A DNA stretch of 64,000 bases. Origin: Arthrobacter sp. OVS8. Lineage in GTDB: Bacteria > Actinomycetota > Actinomycetes > Actinomycetales > Micrococcaceae. The notes beneath the pieces were generated by a model that did not search any database, had not been told where the DNA came from, and was given only the letters and a program-made list of their open reading frames with translations. The stretch covers positions 2,914,001-2,978,000 of the forward strand of contig CP116670.1 in the NCBI GenBank assembly GCA_028370155.1. Direction: 5' to 3'. Positions 1 through 9,470 of this stretch are shown here, piece after piece (position 1 is the first letter of the stretch; each line of letters starts with the position of its first letter). The translations under genes were made by a program, and so were the position numbers.

Positions 1-505
1 GCCGGGAACGCATCCCCGCTGTCCGACGGCGCCTCCGCGGCCTGGCTCGGTTCGGAAAATGCCGCCGGGATCCTGGGGATGGAACCGCTGGCCCGCATCG
101 CCGCCGCGGCGCGCACGCCAACGATCCGCAGTTCTTCGGCTACGCCCCCGTGGAAGCCGCGAACAAGGCCCTCGCCAAAGCCGGCATCGGCTGGGACCAG
201 GTGGGCGCCGTCGAACTCAACGAAGCCTTCGCCGCGCAGTCCCTGGCCTGCATCAACGCCTGGGACATCGACCCTCCATCGTCAACCGGCACGGCGGAGC
301 CATCGCCATGGGCCACCCGCTGGGAGCCTCCGGCGGCCGCATCCTCGGCACCCTCGCCCGCAGCCTGCAGGCTTCCGGGCAGCGCTGGGGCGTCGCCGCG
401 ATCTGCATCGGCGTCGGCCAGGGCCTCGCCGTCGTGCTCGAAAACGTCACCGCATCCGCTGCTCCGGCAAAAACACAGCCGCCGGCAAAACCAGTAAAGG
501 GCTAG
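1..505 (+). CDS. pcaF: 3-oxoadipyl-CoA thiolase, C-terminal part (frameshifted)
   Basis: This is the C-terminal part of the thiolase that cleaves 3-oxoadipyl-CoA to succinyl-CoA and acetyl-CoA, the last step of the beta-ketoadipate pathway. The gene is already in progress at base 1. The thiolase blocks NEAFAAQS, GGAIAMGHPLGASGG (active-site His) and CIGVGQG (catalytic Cys) are legible, but in different frames: phase 1 to about base 108, phase 3 to about 272, then phase 2 to the TAG at 503-505. Each step equals loss of one base. I read it as an intact gene with two sequence errors, not a pseudogene. It ends 3 bases before pcaI and is probably cotranscribed with it. A general acetyl-CoA acyltransferase is the alternative, but the adjacent 3-oxoadipate CoA-transferase genes favour PcaF. 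Confidence 0.85.
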   Translation, partial: PGTHPRCPTAPPRPGSVRKMPPGSWGWNRWPASPPRRARQRSAVLRLRPRGSREQGPRQSRHRLGPGGRRRTQRSLRRAVPGLHQRLGHRPSIVNRHGGAIAMGHPLGASGGRILGTLARSLQASGQRWGVAAICIGVGQGLAVVLENVTASAAPAKTQPPAKPVKG

Positions 506-508
506 GAC

Positions 509-1168
509 ATGCTGAACTTTCCCGACACCGTCAAGGAGGCCGTCGCCGGCGTCAAGGACGGCTCCACTGTGATGATCGGAGGATTCGGCAACGCCGGTCA
601 GCCGTTCGAACTCATCGACGCCCTGATGGACTGCGGCGCCAGGGACCTCACCGTTGTCAACAACAACGCCGGCCAGGGCGACCAGGGCCTGGCCCTGCTG
701 ATCAAGGAAGGCCGCGTGAAGAAAATGATCTGCTCCTTCCCGCGGCAGTCCGACTCCTGGCACTTCGACGCGAAGTTCCGCGCCGGCGAGATCGAACTTG
801 AACTCGTCCCGCAGGGCAATCTCGCCGAACGGATCCGCGCCGCGGGCGCCGGGATCGGCGGCTTCTTCACCCCCACCGGCTACGGCACCATGCTGGCGGA
901 AGGAAAGGAAACCCGCATCCTGGACGGCCGCGGCCAGGTCTTCGAGACCCCCATCCACGCCGACGTCGCCCTCATCAAAGCGCTCACGGCCGACGGCAAG
1001 GGCAACTTGATCTACCGGAAGACGGCCCGAAACTTCGGCCCGATCATGGCCGCCGCGGCCAAACACACCATCGCCCAGGTGTCCCGCATCGTCCCGACCG
1101 GAGGCCTCGACCCGGAGACCATCGTGACCCCCGGCATCTACGTCAACAGCATTGTGAAGGTGGCCTGA
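509..1168 (+). CDS. pcaI: 3-oxoadipate CoA-transferase subunit A
   Basis: Alpha subunit of the enzyme that moves CoA from succinyl-CoA to 3-oxoadipate, working with the next gene product in the cytoplasm. The 219-residue protein is intact and of normal length. It carries the family I CoA-transferase subunit A glycine-rich start (residues about 22-35, MIGGFGNAGQPFEL) and the NNNAGQGDQGLALLI block. The ATG at 509 follows the thiolase stop by 3 bases and the stop precedes the subunit B start by one base, so pcaF-pcaI-pcaJ read as one operon. A 3-oxoacid CoA-transferase acting on acetoacetate has the same fold; the thiolase and IclR neighbours favour the aromatic pathway. Confidence 0.9.
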   Translation: MLNFPDTVKEAVAGVKDGSTVMIGGFGNAGQPFELIDALMDCGARDLTVVNNNAGQGDQGLALLIKEGRVKKMICSFPRQSDSWHFDAKFRAGEIELELVPQGNLAERIRAAGAGIGGFFTPTGYGTMLAEGKETRILDGRGQVFETPIHADVALIKALTADGKGNLIYRKTARNFGPIMAAAAKHTIAQVSRIVPTGGLDPETIVTPGIYVNSIVKVA

Positions 1169-1169
1169 C

Positions 1170-1874
1170 ATGAGCGTCCAATCCAATGACCAGGCGGGAA
1201 TCCGGACCGGAATCCAGACCTCCGACAAGCCGCTGGGCCGCGATGACCTGGCCCGGCTGGTGGCCCGGGACATCACACCCGGGTCCTTCGTGAACCTCGG
1301 CATCGGCCAGCCCACCCTGGTCTCCAACTACCTCGAGCCGGAGCAGAACATCACGCTCCATACCGAGAACGGCATGCTCGGCATGGGCCCGGAGGCCACC
1401 GGCGACCAGATCGACGGCGACCTCATCAACGCCGGCAAGATCCCCGTGACCGAACTCCCTGGGGCGTCCTACTTCCACCATGCCGACTCCTTCGCCATCA
1501 TGCGCGGCGGGCACCTGGACATCTGCGTGCTGGGCGCCTTCCAGGTCTCGGCCACCGGCGACCTGGCCAACTGGCACACCGGCGCCCCGGACGCGATCCC
1601 GGCGGTCGGCGGGGCCATGGACCTCGCCACCGGCGCCAAGGACGTCTTCGTCATGATGACCCTCCTGACCCGCGAGGGCGTCTCCAAGCTCGTGGAGAGC
1701 TGCAGCTACCCGCTCACCGGCATCGGCTGCGTGACCCGGATCTACACGGACAAGGCGGTCTTCCTGACCGGCCCCGACGGCGTGCAGGTCCGGGAAACTT
1801 TCGGCTGCACACTCGAAGAGCTGCAGGCCATGGTTCCGGTGCCGCTCAGGGCCGCGTCCGCCGCCGGAAGCTGA
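1170..1874 (+). CDS. pcaJ: 3-oxoadipate CoA-transferase subunit B
   Basis: Beta subunit of the 3-oxoadipate CoA-transferase. It carries the catalytic glutamate that forms the glutamyl-CoA thioester: the motif is TENGMLGMGP with Glu at about residue 66 (the family usually has SENG, so the first residue is slightly off consensus). The substrate loop GDLINAGKIPVTELPGAS follows. The 234-residue frame is intact. ATG 1170 lies one base after the pcaI stop, which suggests translational coupling, and pairing with pcaI is certain from order and spacing. An IclR gene starts 48 bases downstream on the same strand. Confidence 0.9.
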   Translation: MSVQSNDQAGIRTGIQTSDKPLGRDDLARLVARDITPGSFVNLGIGQPTLVSNYLEPEQNITLHTENGMLGMGPEATGDQIDGDLINAGKIPVTELPGASYFHHADSFAIMRGGHLDICVLGAFQVSATGDLANWHTGAPDAIPAVGGAMDLATGAKDVFVMMTLLTREGVSKLVESCSYPLTGIGCVTRIYTDKAVFLTGPDGVQVRETFGCTLEELQAMVPVPLRAASAAGS

Positions 1875-1922
1875 GCATCCGCCCGCACGGATAAAGTGGG
1901 GCGGGACCGAGAGGCTAGGGAA

Positions 1923-2738
1923 ATGATTGACGCAGCAAAGGACGCCCGGTCCGGTGACGCGCCGGCGGCCAGTGACCAGTACGTGCAGTCGCTGGCGCGC
2001 GGGCTGGCGGTGATCCGCGCTTTCGACACGGACCATCCAAAGATGACGCTGACCGAGGTGGCGGCGCGGACGGACCTTACCCGGGCCACCGCGCGGCGGT
2101 TCCTGCACACGCTGGTGGAGCTGGGCTACGTCCGCACCGACGGCAAGATCTTCGCCCTGACTGCCAAGGTGCTGCAGCTCGGCTACGCCTACCTGTCCGG
2201 GCTGTCGCTGCCGCAGCTCGCCCAGCCCCACCTCGAGGAGCTGTCGCTCCAACTGGGGGAGTCGACGTCGGCCGCGGTGCTGGAAGGCACGGACATCGCC
2301 TACATCGCCCGGGTGTCGACGCGCCGGATCATGACCGTGGGAATCACCGTCGGGACCCGCTTCCCGGCCTACGCCACGTCGATGGGCAGGGTGCTGCTGG
2401 CGGCCCTGCCGCCGGCCCGGCTGGAGGAGTACCTCGCCCACGCCGACATCCGGCCCCTGACCCCGCACGCCATCGGAACCCGGCAGGGACTGCTCGCGGA
2501 GCTGGCCACCGTCAGGGCGCAGGGATGGTGCCTGCTCAACCAGGAGCTCGAACCCGGCCTGATGTCCGTCGCCGCCCCGGTCCATGACGGACCCAAGGTG
2601 GTCGCCGCCATCAACGTGTCATTGCAGGCGCAGTCGGTTGCGGCCCGGCCGGACCCGGAGGCCTACCTGGACTCCGTGCGGACGGCAACCGTGGCCACCG
2701 CCGGACTCATTTCGGCCGATCTGTCCTCGGGACGCTGA
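1923..2738 (+). CDS. pcaR: IclR-family transcriptional regulator, PcaR type
   Basis: A 271-residue regulator with an N-terminal winged helix-turn-helix (about residues 22-80, including MTLTEVAARTDLTRATARRF) and a C-terminal IclR effector domain to the end. The family binds aromatic pathway intermediates; regulators of this type next to pcaIJF usually respond to protocatechuate or 3-oxoadipate. ATG 1923 follows GAGAGGCTAGGGAA, a usable ribosome site, and the frame is intact. It is on the same strand as pcaFIJ, 48 bases downstream, so it is either the last gene of that operon or has its own promoter in the gap. The pca-specific role is inferred from context. Confidence 0.8.
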   Translation: MIDAAKDARSGDAPAASDQYVQSLARGLAVIRAFDTDHPKMTLTEVAARTDLTRATARRFLHTLVELGYVRTDGKIFALTAKVLQLGYAYLSGLSLPQLAQPHLEELSLQLGESTSAAVLEGTDIAYIARVSTRRIMTVGITVGTRFPAYATSMGRVLLAALPPARLEEYLAHADIRPLTPHAIGTRQGLLAELATVRAQGWCLLNQELEPGLMSVAAPVHDGPKVVAAINVSLQAQSVAARPDPEAYLDSVRTATVATAGLISADLSSGR

Positions 2739-2744
2739 CGCGCT

Positions 2745-2986
2745 TCAGCTGGAACGCCCCGGGACCGGTGCGGTGGAAACCGTGATGGTGACCCCGGCGG
2801 CGTCGTCGTCACGGATCTTGAGGTGCAGGTCCCTGCCCACCAGCGAGGCATGGATGTCCTCGCTGTCCGCGGGGCGAGCTGCTCGGCCAGCCGTGTGACC
2901 GCCAGCGCCATGGCCCGGCCCCAGTCGTGGGGATCCGTGCTGGACGCCCCGGCCTCGGCCGAGTAGTTCTCCTGTGCTTCGGACAT
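2745..2986 (-). CDS. small hypothetical protein (frameshifted)
   Basis: An unrecognised small protein of about 80 residues convergent with the IclR gene. From the ATG at 2986 it opens MSEAQENYSAEAG and continues to LAEQLAP; the frame then shifts by one base near 2875. In the new frame it reads EDIHASLVGRDLHLKIRDD and ends SSTAPVPG-like before TGA at 2747-2745. The second half looks like a short beta-rich domain. One restored base gives an exact 81-codon gene that stops 7 bases short of the IclR stop on the other strand. No function can be assigned. Without the frame repair the reading frame would run antisense into the IclR gene, which I consider spurious. Confidence 0.55.
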
Positions 2987-3110
2987 GTGCTCCCGCTTTC
3001 CGCCCCTGGAGCGCGACCCGTCAGGCTGATCCGGACAGGCGGCCGGCCCGGCAGATGGCTAAGGCCGGCAGGCTCCAGTACTTGAGCATGGCCAGTCTAG
3101 TGACCCCGGC

Positions 3111-3133
3111 GCGCGAACGTCCACGGTTCGCGC
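3111..3133. other. inverted repeat upstream of the diacylglycerol-kinase-like gene
   Basis: Perfect 8-bp arms GCGCGAAC (3111-3118) and GTTCGCGC (3126-3133) flank the 7-base loop GTCCACG. It lies 85 bases before the next start codon, between convergently ending genes and the lipid-kinase-like gene. There is no T-run, so it may be an operator or weak terminator rather than a classical intrinsic terminator. Confidence 0.4.
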
Positions 3134-3217
3134 CCCGGGCTACGGAAGTTACGGCCGGAACCCGGCTAGGATTTCAATCCGGGACACCCCACGCCCCCAC
3201 TTCCCTCGAAGGACGCC

Positions 3218-4198
3218 ATGCCAGAGAAAATTCCCGCGGTCGACAGCAATCCCGCGGCCGCCAGCAAGACTGTGCGCGACAGCTCAACCACGGCCCGGCG
3301 CGCCGCCGTCGTCGTCAACCCCGCCAAAACAGGCGGCCAGGAACTCAAGGGCGCAATCTTCCGGCTGTGCGAAACGCAGGGCTGGGACGAGCCGCTCTGG
3401 CTCGAAACCACGGTCGAGGACCCGGGAGCCGGCCAGGCCCGCGAGGCGCTGGAGGCAGGCGTCGACGTCGTGATTGCCGCCGGCGGCGACGGGACCGTGC
3501 GTTGCGTCGCCGAGGTGCTCGCCGGTACCGGAACGTCCATGGGCCTGGTGCCGCTGGGAACCGGAAACCTGCTGGCCCGCAACCTGGGCGTGGATATTAC
3601 CGATCCGGTGTCCGCCTGCTACGACGTGCTCAACGGCAGCGAAAAGGCGATTGACGTTGTCAAGACCCGGCTGGACCGCTCCGACGACGAGCAGGTGTTC
3701 CTGGTGATGGCCGGACTTGGCTACGACGCCGCCATTATGGCGGACACCGTCGATGTGCTGAAGGACCGCATGGGGTGGCTGGCGTACGTTGAAGCCGGCA
3801 TCCGCAAACTCCCCGGCAAACCCGTTAAGGCAACGATCAGCGTCGACGGCGGCCATCCCGTCCGCCGCCGGATCCGCAGTGTGATGATCGGCAACTGCGG
3901 CCGGATCATGGGTGGAGTGGAGATCTTCCCGGACGCCAAGATCGACGACGCCGTGCTGGATCTGTTGATCCTGGCCCCGCGCGGCCGGCTTGGCTGGCTG
4001 GGCGTTGTTGCCGGCATCTTCGGCCGCAACAAGCGCGAGACCGAATCCGTGGAGTACTTCCAGGGCAAATCGGCCGAGATCACCCTGGAGCGTGAACAGG
4101 AATTCCAGCTCGACGGCGACCACCTCGGCACCGGGACGCACCTTGTGGTGACCGTTGAGCCCGAGGCCCTGAAGATCCGGATGACCGCAGCGGAATAG
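3218..4198 (+). CDS. diacylglycerol kinase-family lipid kinase
   Basis: A 326-residue protein of the DAGK catalytic family (DgkB/YegS/LCB5-like), which phosphorylates diacylglycerol or a related lipid at the inner face of the membrane. After a 28-residue variable start it shows VVVNPAKTGG, then the nucleotide-binding signature AAGGDGTVRCVAEVL (about residues 87-101) and PLGTGNLLARNLG. The C-terminal half follows the family beta-sandwich, with FQLDGDHLG near the end. Length is normal and the frame intact. The exact lipid substrate cannot be read from sequence. It stands alone between the pca region and the exopolysaccharide cluster and has a hairpin downstream. Confidence 0.85.
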   Translation: MPEKIPAVDSNPAAASKTVRDSSTTARRAAVVVNPAKTGGQELKGAIFRLCETQGWDEPLWLETTVEDPGAGQAREALEAGVDVVIAAGGDGTVRCVAEVLAGTGTSMGLVPLGTGNLLARNLGVDITDPVSACYDVLNGSEKAIDVVKTRLDRSDDEQVFLVMAGLGYDAAIMADTVDVLKDRMGWLAYVEAGIRKLPGKPVKATISVDGGHPVRRRIRSVMIGNCGRIMGGVEIFPDAKIDDAVLDLLILAPRGRLGWLGVVAGIFGRNKRETESVEYFQGKSAEITLEREQEFQLDGDHLGTGTHLVVTVEPEALKIRMTAAE

Positions 4199-4259
4199 CT
4201 TTCCTCCGGCCGCCGGCGGTACTTGCCGGCCGGTATCCGGTGACAGCGCGGGGGCGGCG

Positions 4260-4285
4260 GTCCGGGTGGTGAGTACTACCCGGAC
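4260..4285 (+). terminator. hairpin after the lipid-kinase-like gene
   Basis: Perfect 8-bp arms GTCCGGGT (4260-4267) and ACCCGGAC (4278-4285) surround a 10-base loop. It lies 62 bases after the preceding stop and before the exopolysaccharide cluster. It lacks a T-run, so termination is likely but not certain; a role as a leader structure for the downstream cluster is possible. Confidence 0.45.
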
Positions 4286-4419
4286 ACCGCCGTCGAAAGG
4301 TTGTTCGCAAAGGCAAGTATCAACTCGGGTATCAACCACTCGTGTCCAAAGCGTTACCACCAACTTGGATTGGCTCAGGCATCAATCGATGCAGCCAATT
4401 GCCTTTTGGAGGAGTCGCA

Positions 4420-6186
4420 ATGGCACGGATGCTCCTCGTCGCCCCCGATGGTCGGACCAATGGCCGACCTGCATTTTTGTGCGGATGAACCGTCCCCCTT
4501 CACACCTGCGGGCGTCCGTGACGCCGCAGGCAGAGGGCGCGCCGCTCCGGCTGACCCTCTCTGGCGCCGGCCACAGCGCCGGGCACACCGCCGGCCGCCC
4601 GGCGGCACCCTGGCCGACATCGCGTACGCATCACACACCCTTCACGTGCCCCGTGCAGCCCACAATCCCTCCGTAACGCTCCCGCCGCTACCCAGGTCCC
4701 CCGTCCCACGGCTGGCCGGTGCCGACGCGAAGCCCGCCGAGCCGACCACTGCGGCACGGCTCTCCGGCCGCGAATGGGCGCGGTTCCTGCGCCGTCTCTT
4801 GCGGGCCACCGACTGCCTGTTGGTCACCCTCTGCGTCCTGGCTGGTTTCCTGGTCCACTACGAGGGCGACCGGCCGTTCGCGGTATCGTTCGCCGACGTC
4901 AACGGAGCCTTGATCGGAGCCCTCCTTGGCGTGATGTGGGTGGCAGCCCTCGGCCTTTACCGAACCCGGGACCCAAAGATCCTGGGCGCCGGGAGCAGCG
5001 AATACAAGCGGGTGGCCGCCGCCAGCGGTGCGGTTTTCGGGCTGCTCGCCGTTTTGCTGGTGGCGTTCCGCGTCCAGCCGGCGTCGGCGTTCTACCTGGT
5101 GTCCCTCCCGCTGGGGCTCGTCCTCCTGCCCGGCAGCCGTTTGATTGCCCGCCGCTGGTACAACGCACGGCAGGCCCAGGGGCAGTTCCTCGTCAAGGCG
5201 ATTGTGATCGGGCAGGCCGAGGATGTGCGGTACGTGCTCAAGCGAATCGCCCGGAAGTCCGGCGCCGTCTACGAAATCCTCGGCGTGTCACTGCCCGGCG
5301 GGCGGCGGGGACGACGTTGGACGTCGACGGGCGCCGGGTGCCGGTCCTGTCCTCCACCGACGACGTCGTCCGGACCGTGGGCCGCTGCGGAGCGGAGGCG
5401 GTCATCGTGGCGGGTCCGGTGCCCGGCGGCAACCAGTACATCCGTGAACTGGGCTGGGGGCTGGAAGAGCACCAGGCGGAGCTTGTGCTGGCTTCTTCCC
5501 TGACCAACGTTGCCGGTCCCCGGATCCACTGGCGTCCGGTGGAAGGGCTGCCGTTGATGCACGTGGATGTGCCCCGCTACAGCGGCGCCAAGCATGCCTG
5601 CAAGCGGCTGCTGGACATCGCGGTGGCCGCCACGGCGCTGGTCCTGCTGTCGCCGGTGCTCCTCACCCTGGCGATCATCGTCAAACACGACAGTCCGGGG
5701 CCGGTCCTGTTCCGGCAGGAGCGCGTGGGCAAAGCCGGAGATCCCTTCCGGATGCTCAAGTTCCGGTCCATGGTGGTCAACGCCGAAGCCGCGCTGGCCG
5801 GGCTGGGAGCGCAGAACCAGGGCGCCGGGGTCCTGTTCAAGATGCACAACGATCCCCGGGTCACCCGATGCGGACGCTGGATGCGCCGCTTCTCGCTGGA
5901 CGAACTGCCGCAGTTCTGGAACGTCCTGACCGGCGAGATGAGCCTGGTGGGGCCCCGCCCGCCGTTGCAGCGCGAGGTGGGCGGCTATGAGCGCCACACG
6001 CACCGCCGGCTGCTGATCAAACCGGGAATTACCGGGCTGTGGCAGGTCAACGGCCGATCGGACCTGCCGTGGGATGAGGCCGTGCGCCTCGATCTTTATT
6101 ACGTCGAAAACTGGTCGATCATGGGCGACGTCATCATCATGTGGCGCACCTTCCGAGCTATGTGCGCGCCCGCCGGCGCGTACTGA
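4420..6186 (+). CDS. initiating sugar transferase, polyprenyl glycosylphosphotransferase (frameshifted)
   Basis: Starts exopolysaccharide repeat-unit assembly by moving a sugar-1-phosphate onto undecaprenyl phosphate in the membrane. The N-terminal half has several hydrophobic segments (from ATDCLLVTLCVLAGFLV, near 4810) and a CoA-binding-like core domain. The C-terminal bacterial sugar transferase domain is complete: KRLLDIAVAATALVLL, FRMLKFRSMVVNAE, DELPQFWNVLTGEMSLVGPR and KPGITGLWQVNGRSD. The frame changes near 5300. The start is uncertain: ATG 4420 has the best ribosome site (GGAGGAG, 4408-4414) but needs two further lost bases between about 4480 and 4690; in-frame ATG 4448 or 4460 are alternatives. 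First gene of the one-strand cluster that runs to 17.5 kb. Confidence 0.85.
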
Positions 6187-6205
6187 CTGAGTGAGGATAC
6201 ACAAA

Positions 6206-7313
6206 ATGGATGAATCACGTTCGGGGTACTTCCGCGGCCTGGACCCGGGGCAGCCGCCGCGCCGCTGAGGGTCGCGGTCATCGGTGCCGGCTACTGGGGA
6301 CCCAACCTGGCACGGAACTTCACGGCAAGCCCTGACTGGGAACTCGCCGGCATTGTAGACCTGGACCAGGGCAAGGCCGCCAAGCTCGCGGCCGCCCAGG
6401 GCGGCGTCCCGGTCTTCGCCTCAATAGACGAATTGCTGGACCTGGAAGAGGTCGACGCCGTGGCAATTGCCACGCCGGCCCACACGCACCACGGCATCGC
6501 CCTGACGGCCCTGCAAGCAGGAAAACATGTGCTGGTCGAGAAGCCGCTCGCGGACAGCCGGACCAAGGGGCTCGAGATGGTCGAGGAAGCGGAGGGCCGC
6601 GGCCTGGTCCTGATGGCGGACCACACCTACTGCTACACCCCGGCCGTGCTGAAGATCCGCGAACTGATCGCGGACGGGTCCCTGGGCGAGATTCTGTTCA
6701 TCGATTCGGTCCGGATCAACCTGGGACTCGTGCAGCCGGACGTGGACGTCTTTTGGGACCTTGCCCCGCATGACCTGGCCATTCTCGACTTCATCCTCCC
6801 CGACGGGCTGCGTCCCATGGAAGTGTCAGCGCACGGCGCGGACCCCTGGGCACGGGCCGGGCCTGCGTAGGGCATTTGACGTTCGCGCTGGCCAACGACG
6901 CCATGGCCCACGTCCACGTCAACTGGCTGAGCCCGACCAAGATCCGCCAGCTCGTGGTGGGCGGATCCCGGCGCACCCTGGTCTGGGATGACCTGAATCC
7001 CCAGCAGCGGATCAGCGTCTACGACCGGGGGATCAGCCTCGACCGGCAGTCGTCCGCGGCGGACCGGAAAGCCTCCGCCATCTCCTACCGGCTGGGCGAC
7101 ACGTGGTCGCCGGCGCTGCCCGAACACGAGGCGCTCGGCCAGATGGTGGCCGAGTTCGCCGGCAGCATCCGGCAGCAGCGCCCCGCACGGACCAGCGGCG
7201 TCGCCGGGCTCCGCGTGCTGTCCGTCCTGGAGGCCGTCAGTGACAGCCTCAGCGCGGACGGGAAACCCAGCATCGTCGTCGGAAACGAACCGCAATTGGA
7301 GGCAAGCAGATGA
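6206..7313 (+). CDS. Gfo/Idh/MocA-family NAD-dependent dehydrogenase (frameshifted)
   Basis: Predicted nucleotide-sugar dehydrogenase of about 369 residues. The Rossmann motif VAVIGAGYWGPNLARNF and the family signature AGKHVLVEKPLADS are clear. ATG 6206 has GAGGA at 6193-6197, but the Rossmann motif is one frame back, so a base is missing near 6258; there is no other start codon in the main frame. A second shift near 6868 joins the N-terminal domain to the beta-sheet domain starting near LTFALANDAMAHVHVNW. It ends with a 4-base ATGA overlap into the epimerase gene. In related clusters a Gfo/Idh enzyme oxidises the 3-position of a UDP-sugar before transamination by a DegT enzyme; both partner types follow here. 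Substrate is inferred only. Confidence 0.85.
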
Positions 7314-8303
7314 GTATCCTGCAAGGGGCGCAGATCCTGGTCACGGGCGGCGCCGGGACGATCGGGTCCACCATCGTGGACCAACTGCTCGACGCCGGCG
7401 CCGGCAGGGTGGACGTGCTGGACAACCTCGTCCGGGGCCGGCGGGCCAACCTCGATCCGGCGATGGCGGGCGGGCGGGTCGAGCTGATCGAAGGTGACCT
7501 CCTGGACCGGGACCTGGTCCACGACCTGAGCCGGGGCAAGGACATCGTCTTCCACCAGGCGGCGATCCGGATCACGCAGTGTGCCGAGGAACCCCGCCTG
7601 GCCCTCGAAGTGCTGGTGGACGGGACCTTCAACGTGCTCGAAGCGGCGACGGCGCAGCGGGTCGGCAAGCTCGTCGCAGCCTCGAGCGCCTCGGTCTACG
7701 GCATGGCGGAGACGTTTCCGACGCCCGAACGCCATCACCACTACAACAACGACACGTTCTACGGCGCGGCCAAGTCCTTCAACGAGGCCATGGCCCGCAG
7801 CTTCCGCGCCATGTCCGGACTGGACTACGTGCTGCTGCGCTACTTCAACGTGTACGGCCCGCGGATGGACGTCCACGGCCTTTACACCGAGGTGCTGGTG
7901 CGCTGGATGGAGCGCATCGAGGACGGGCTCCCGCCCCTGATCTTCGGCGACGGCCGGCAGACCATGGACTTCGTGCATACGAGGGACGTGGCCCGCGCCA
8001 ATATCCTGGCCGCGGGCAGCGGAGCGGTCGAGGGTGTACAACATCGCCAGCGGCGCGGAGACCAGCCTGCTGGAACTCGCCGAGGCGCTGTTGCGCGCCA
8101 TGGATTCGGACCTGTGCGTGGAGCACGGCCCCGAGCGGGCCGTCAATGGCGTCGTCAAACGCCAGGCGGATACAGCCGCGGCAAGCCGGGACCTGGGGTT
8201 CACGGCCGAAACCGGCCTGGAGGAAGGCCTCCGGGAACTGGTTGACTGGTGGCGGCCGCTGCGCGCAGAAATTGCCGACGCCAGGGTGGGCGGTGCACGG
8301 TGA
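7310..8303 (+). CDS. NAD-dependent epimerase/dehydratase (frameshifted)
   Basis: Extended short-chain dehydrogenase acting on nucleotide sugars, about 330 residues. It shows the NAD motif VTGGAGTIGSTIVDQLL at the N-terminus, the catalytic region SSASVYG followed by the YGAAKSFNEAMARSF Tyr-x3-Lys, and RYFNVYGPRM. Near 8035 the frame changes: the text runs SGAVE into VYNIASGAETSLLELAEALL. Unlike most sites in this window, this one fits one extra G in a GGG run (or two lost bases). ATG 7310 overlaps the previous stop and the TGA at 8301-8303 overlaps the next GTG, so the genes are translationally coupled. The sugar substrate is unknown; a UDP-hexose 4-epimerase or 4,6-dehydratase is possible. 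Confidence 0.85.
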
Positions 8304-9470
8304 TCGTGAACCAGGACCGGTCCCTGAGCCGGATCAATGTTATGAAGCCGTGGCTCGGCGCGGAGGAGGCCGCGGCGGTGGCCGAAGTCATCGCCTCGGG
8401 CTGGGTGGCGCAGGGCCCCCGCGTGGCGCGCTTCGAGGCAGCCTTCGCCGCCGCGCAGCAGGCCAGCCACGCCGTTGCCGTTTCCAACTGCACCACGGCG
8501 TTGCACCTGGCGCTGAAGGTGGCCGGCATCGGACCACGCGACGACGTTGTGGTGCCCTCCTTTCCTTTATTGCCACCGCCAATGCGGTCACGTACGTCGG
8601 TGCCCGGCCGGTCTTCGCCGACGTCGAGGCGGACACCGGGAACGTGTCCGTGCGCACCCTCGCCGCCGCCCTGACTCCGGCCACCCGCGCCGTGATTGTG
8701 GTGGACCAGGGCGGCATGCCGGTGGACCTTGATCCGATCCGCGCCCTCTGCGACGGGCTGGGCATCACCGTGATTGAGGACGCGGCCTGCGCGGCGGGCA
8801 GCACGTACCGGGGACGGCCGGCGGGAGCCGGAGCCGAGATCGCGGCGTGGTCCTTCCACCCGCGCAAGATCCTCACCACCGGGGAGGGCGGGATGCTGAC
8901 CACACGCAACGCCGCCTGGGCTGACCGTGCCCGGAAGCTCCGCGAACACGCCATGAGCGTCTCGGCGAACGACCGGCATGCCTCGGTCCTGGCACCCGCG
9001 GAGGAGTACGGGGAGATCGGGTTCAACTACCGGATGACGGATATGCAGGCCGCCGTCGGCCTGGTACAACTGGACCGGCTGGGCGAGGCGGTGTCCCGGC
9101 GCCGCGCCATCGCCGCGGCCTACCGGAAGGCTCTTGCCGACGTCGAGGGCCTGCGCTTCAGCGAGGACCCCCAATACGGCACCAGCAACTTCCAGTCGTT
9201 CTGGTTTGAGGTCCTGCCGGAGTTCCCCTAGGGCGGGACGAACTGCTGGAACGGCTGGCGCGGGACGGAATTTCCGCCCGGCGCGGCATCATGGCCGCGC
9301 ACCGGCAACCCGCCTACACCGGGCTGGACACCGGCAGGGCGGACCTGTCCGTGACGGAGCGGCTCACGGACCACACCGTGATCCTGCCGGTCTACCACCA
9401 GCTGACCCTGGACGAGCAGTCCCGGGTCATCCGTTCGATCCTGAGGGCTGCGGGGAAAACTGATGACTGA
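8300..9470 (+). CDS. DegT/DnrJ/EryC1 sugar aminotransferase, first copy (frameshifted)
   Basis: PLP-dependent sugar aminotransferase of about 390 residues that would place an amino group on a keto-sugar nucleotide. It begins at GTG 8300 inside the previous stop (GTGA). NVMKPWLGAEE is the typical N-terminus, SNCTTALHLAL the cofactor loop, VIEDAACAAGS the PLP-ring Asp region, and SFHPRKILTTGEGG contains the Schiff-base lysine. Frame changes near 8563 (in the PSFTFIATANAV region) and near 9229 (before LGRDELLERL); each restores by one base. Its last codons overlap the acyltransferase start by 8 bases. It differs clearly from the second DegT enzyme of the cluster, so two different amino groups or two substrates are likely. 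Confidence 0.85.

Noticed and set aside
140..2585. Long minus-strand open frames opposite pcaFIJ and the IclR gene
   Set aside because: They are composition shadows of GC-rich coding DNA: no recognisable domain, rich in Arg/Gly/Asp/Val, and opposite genes with clear motifs.
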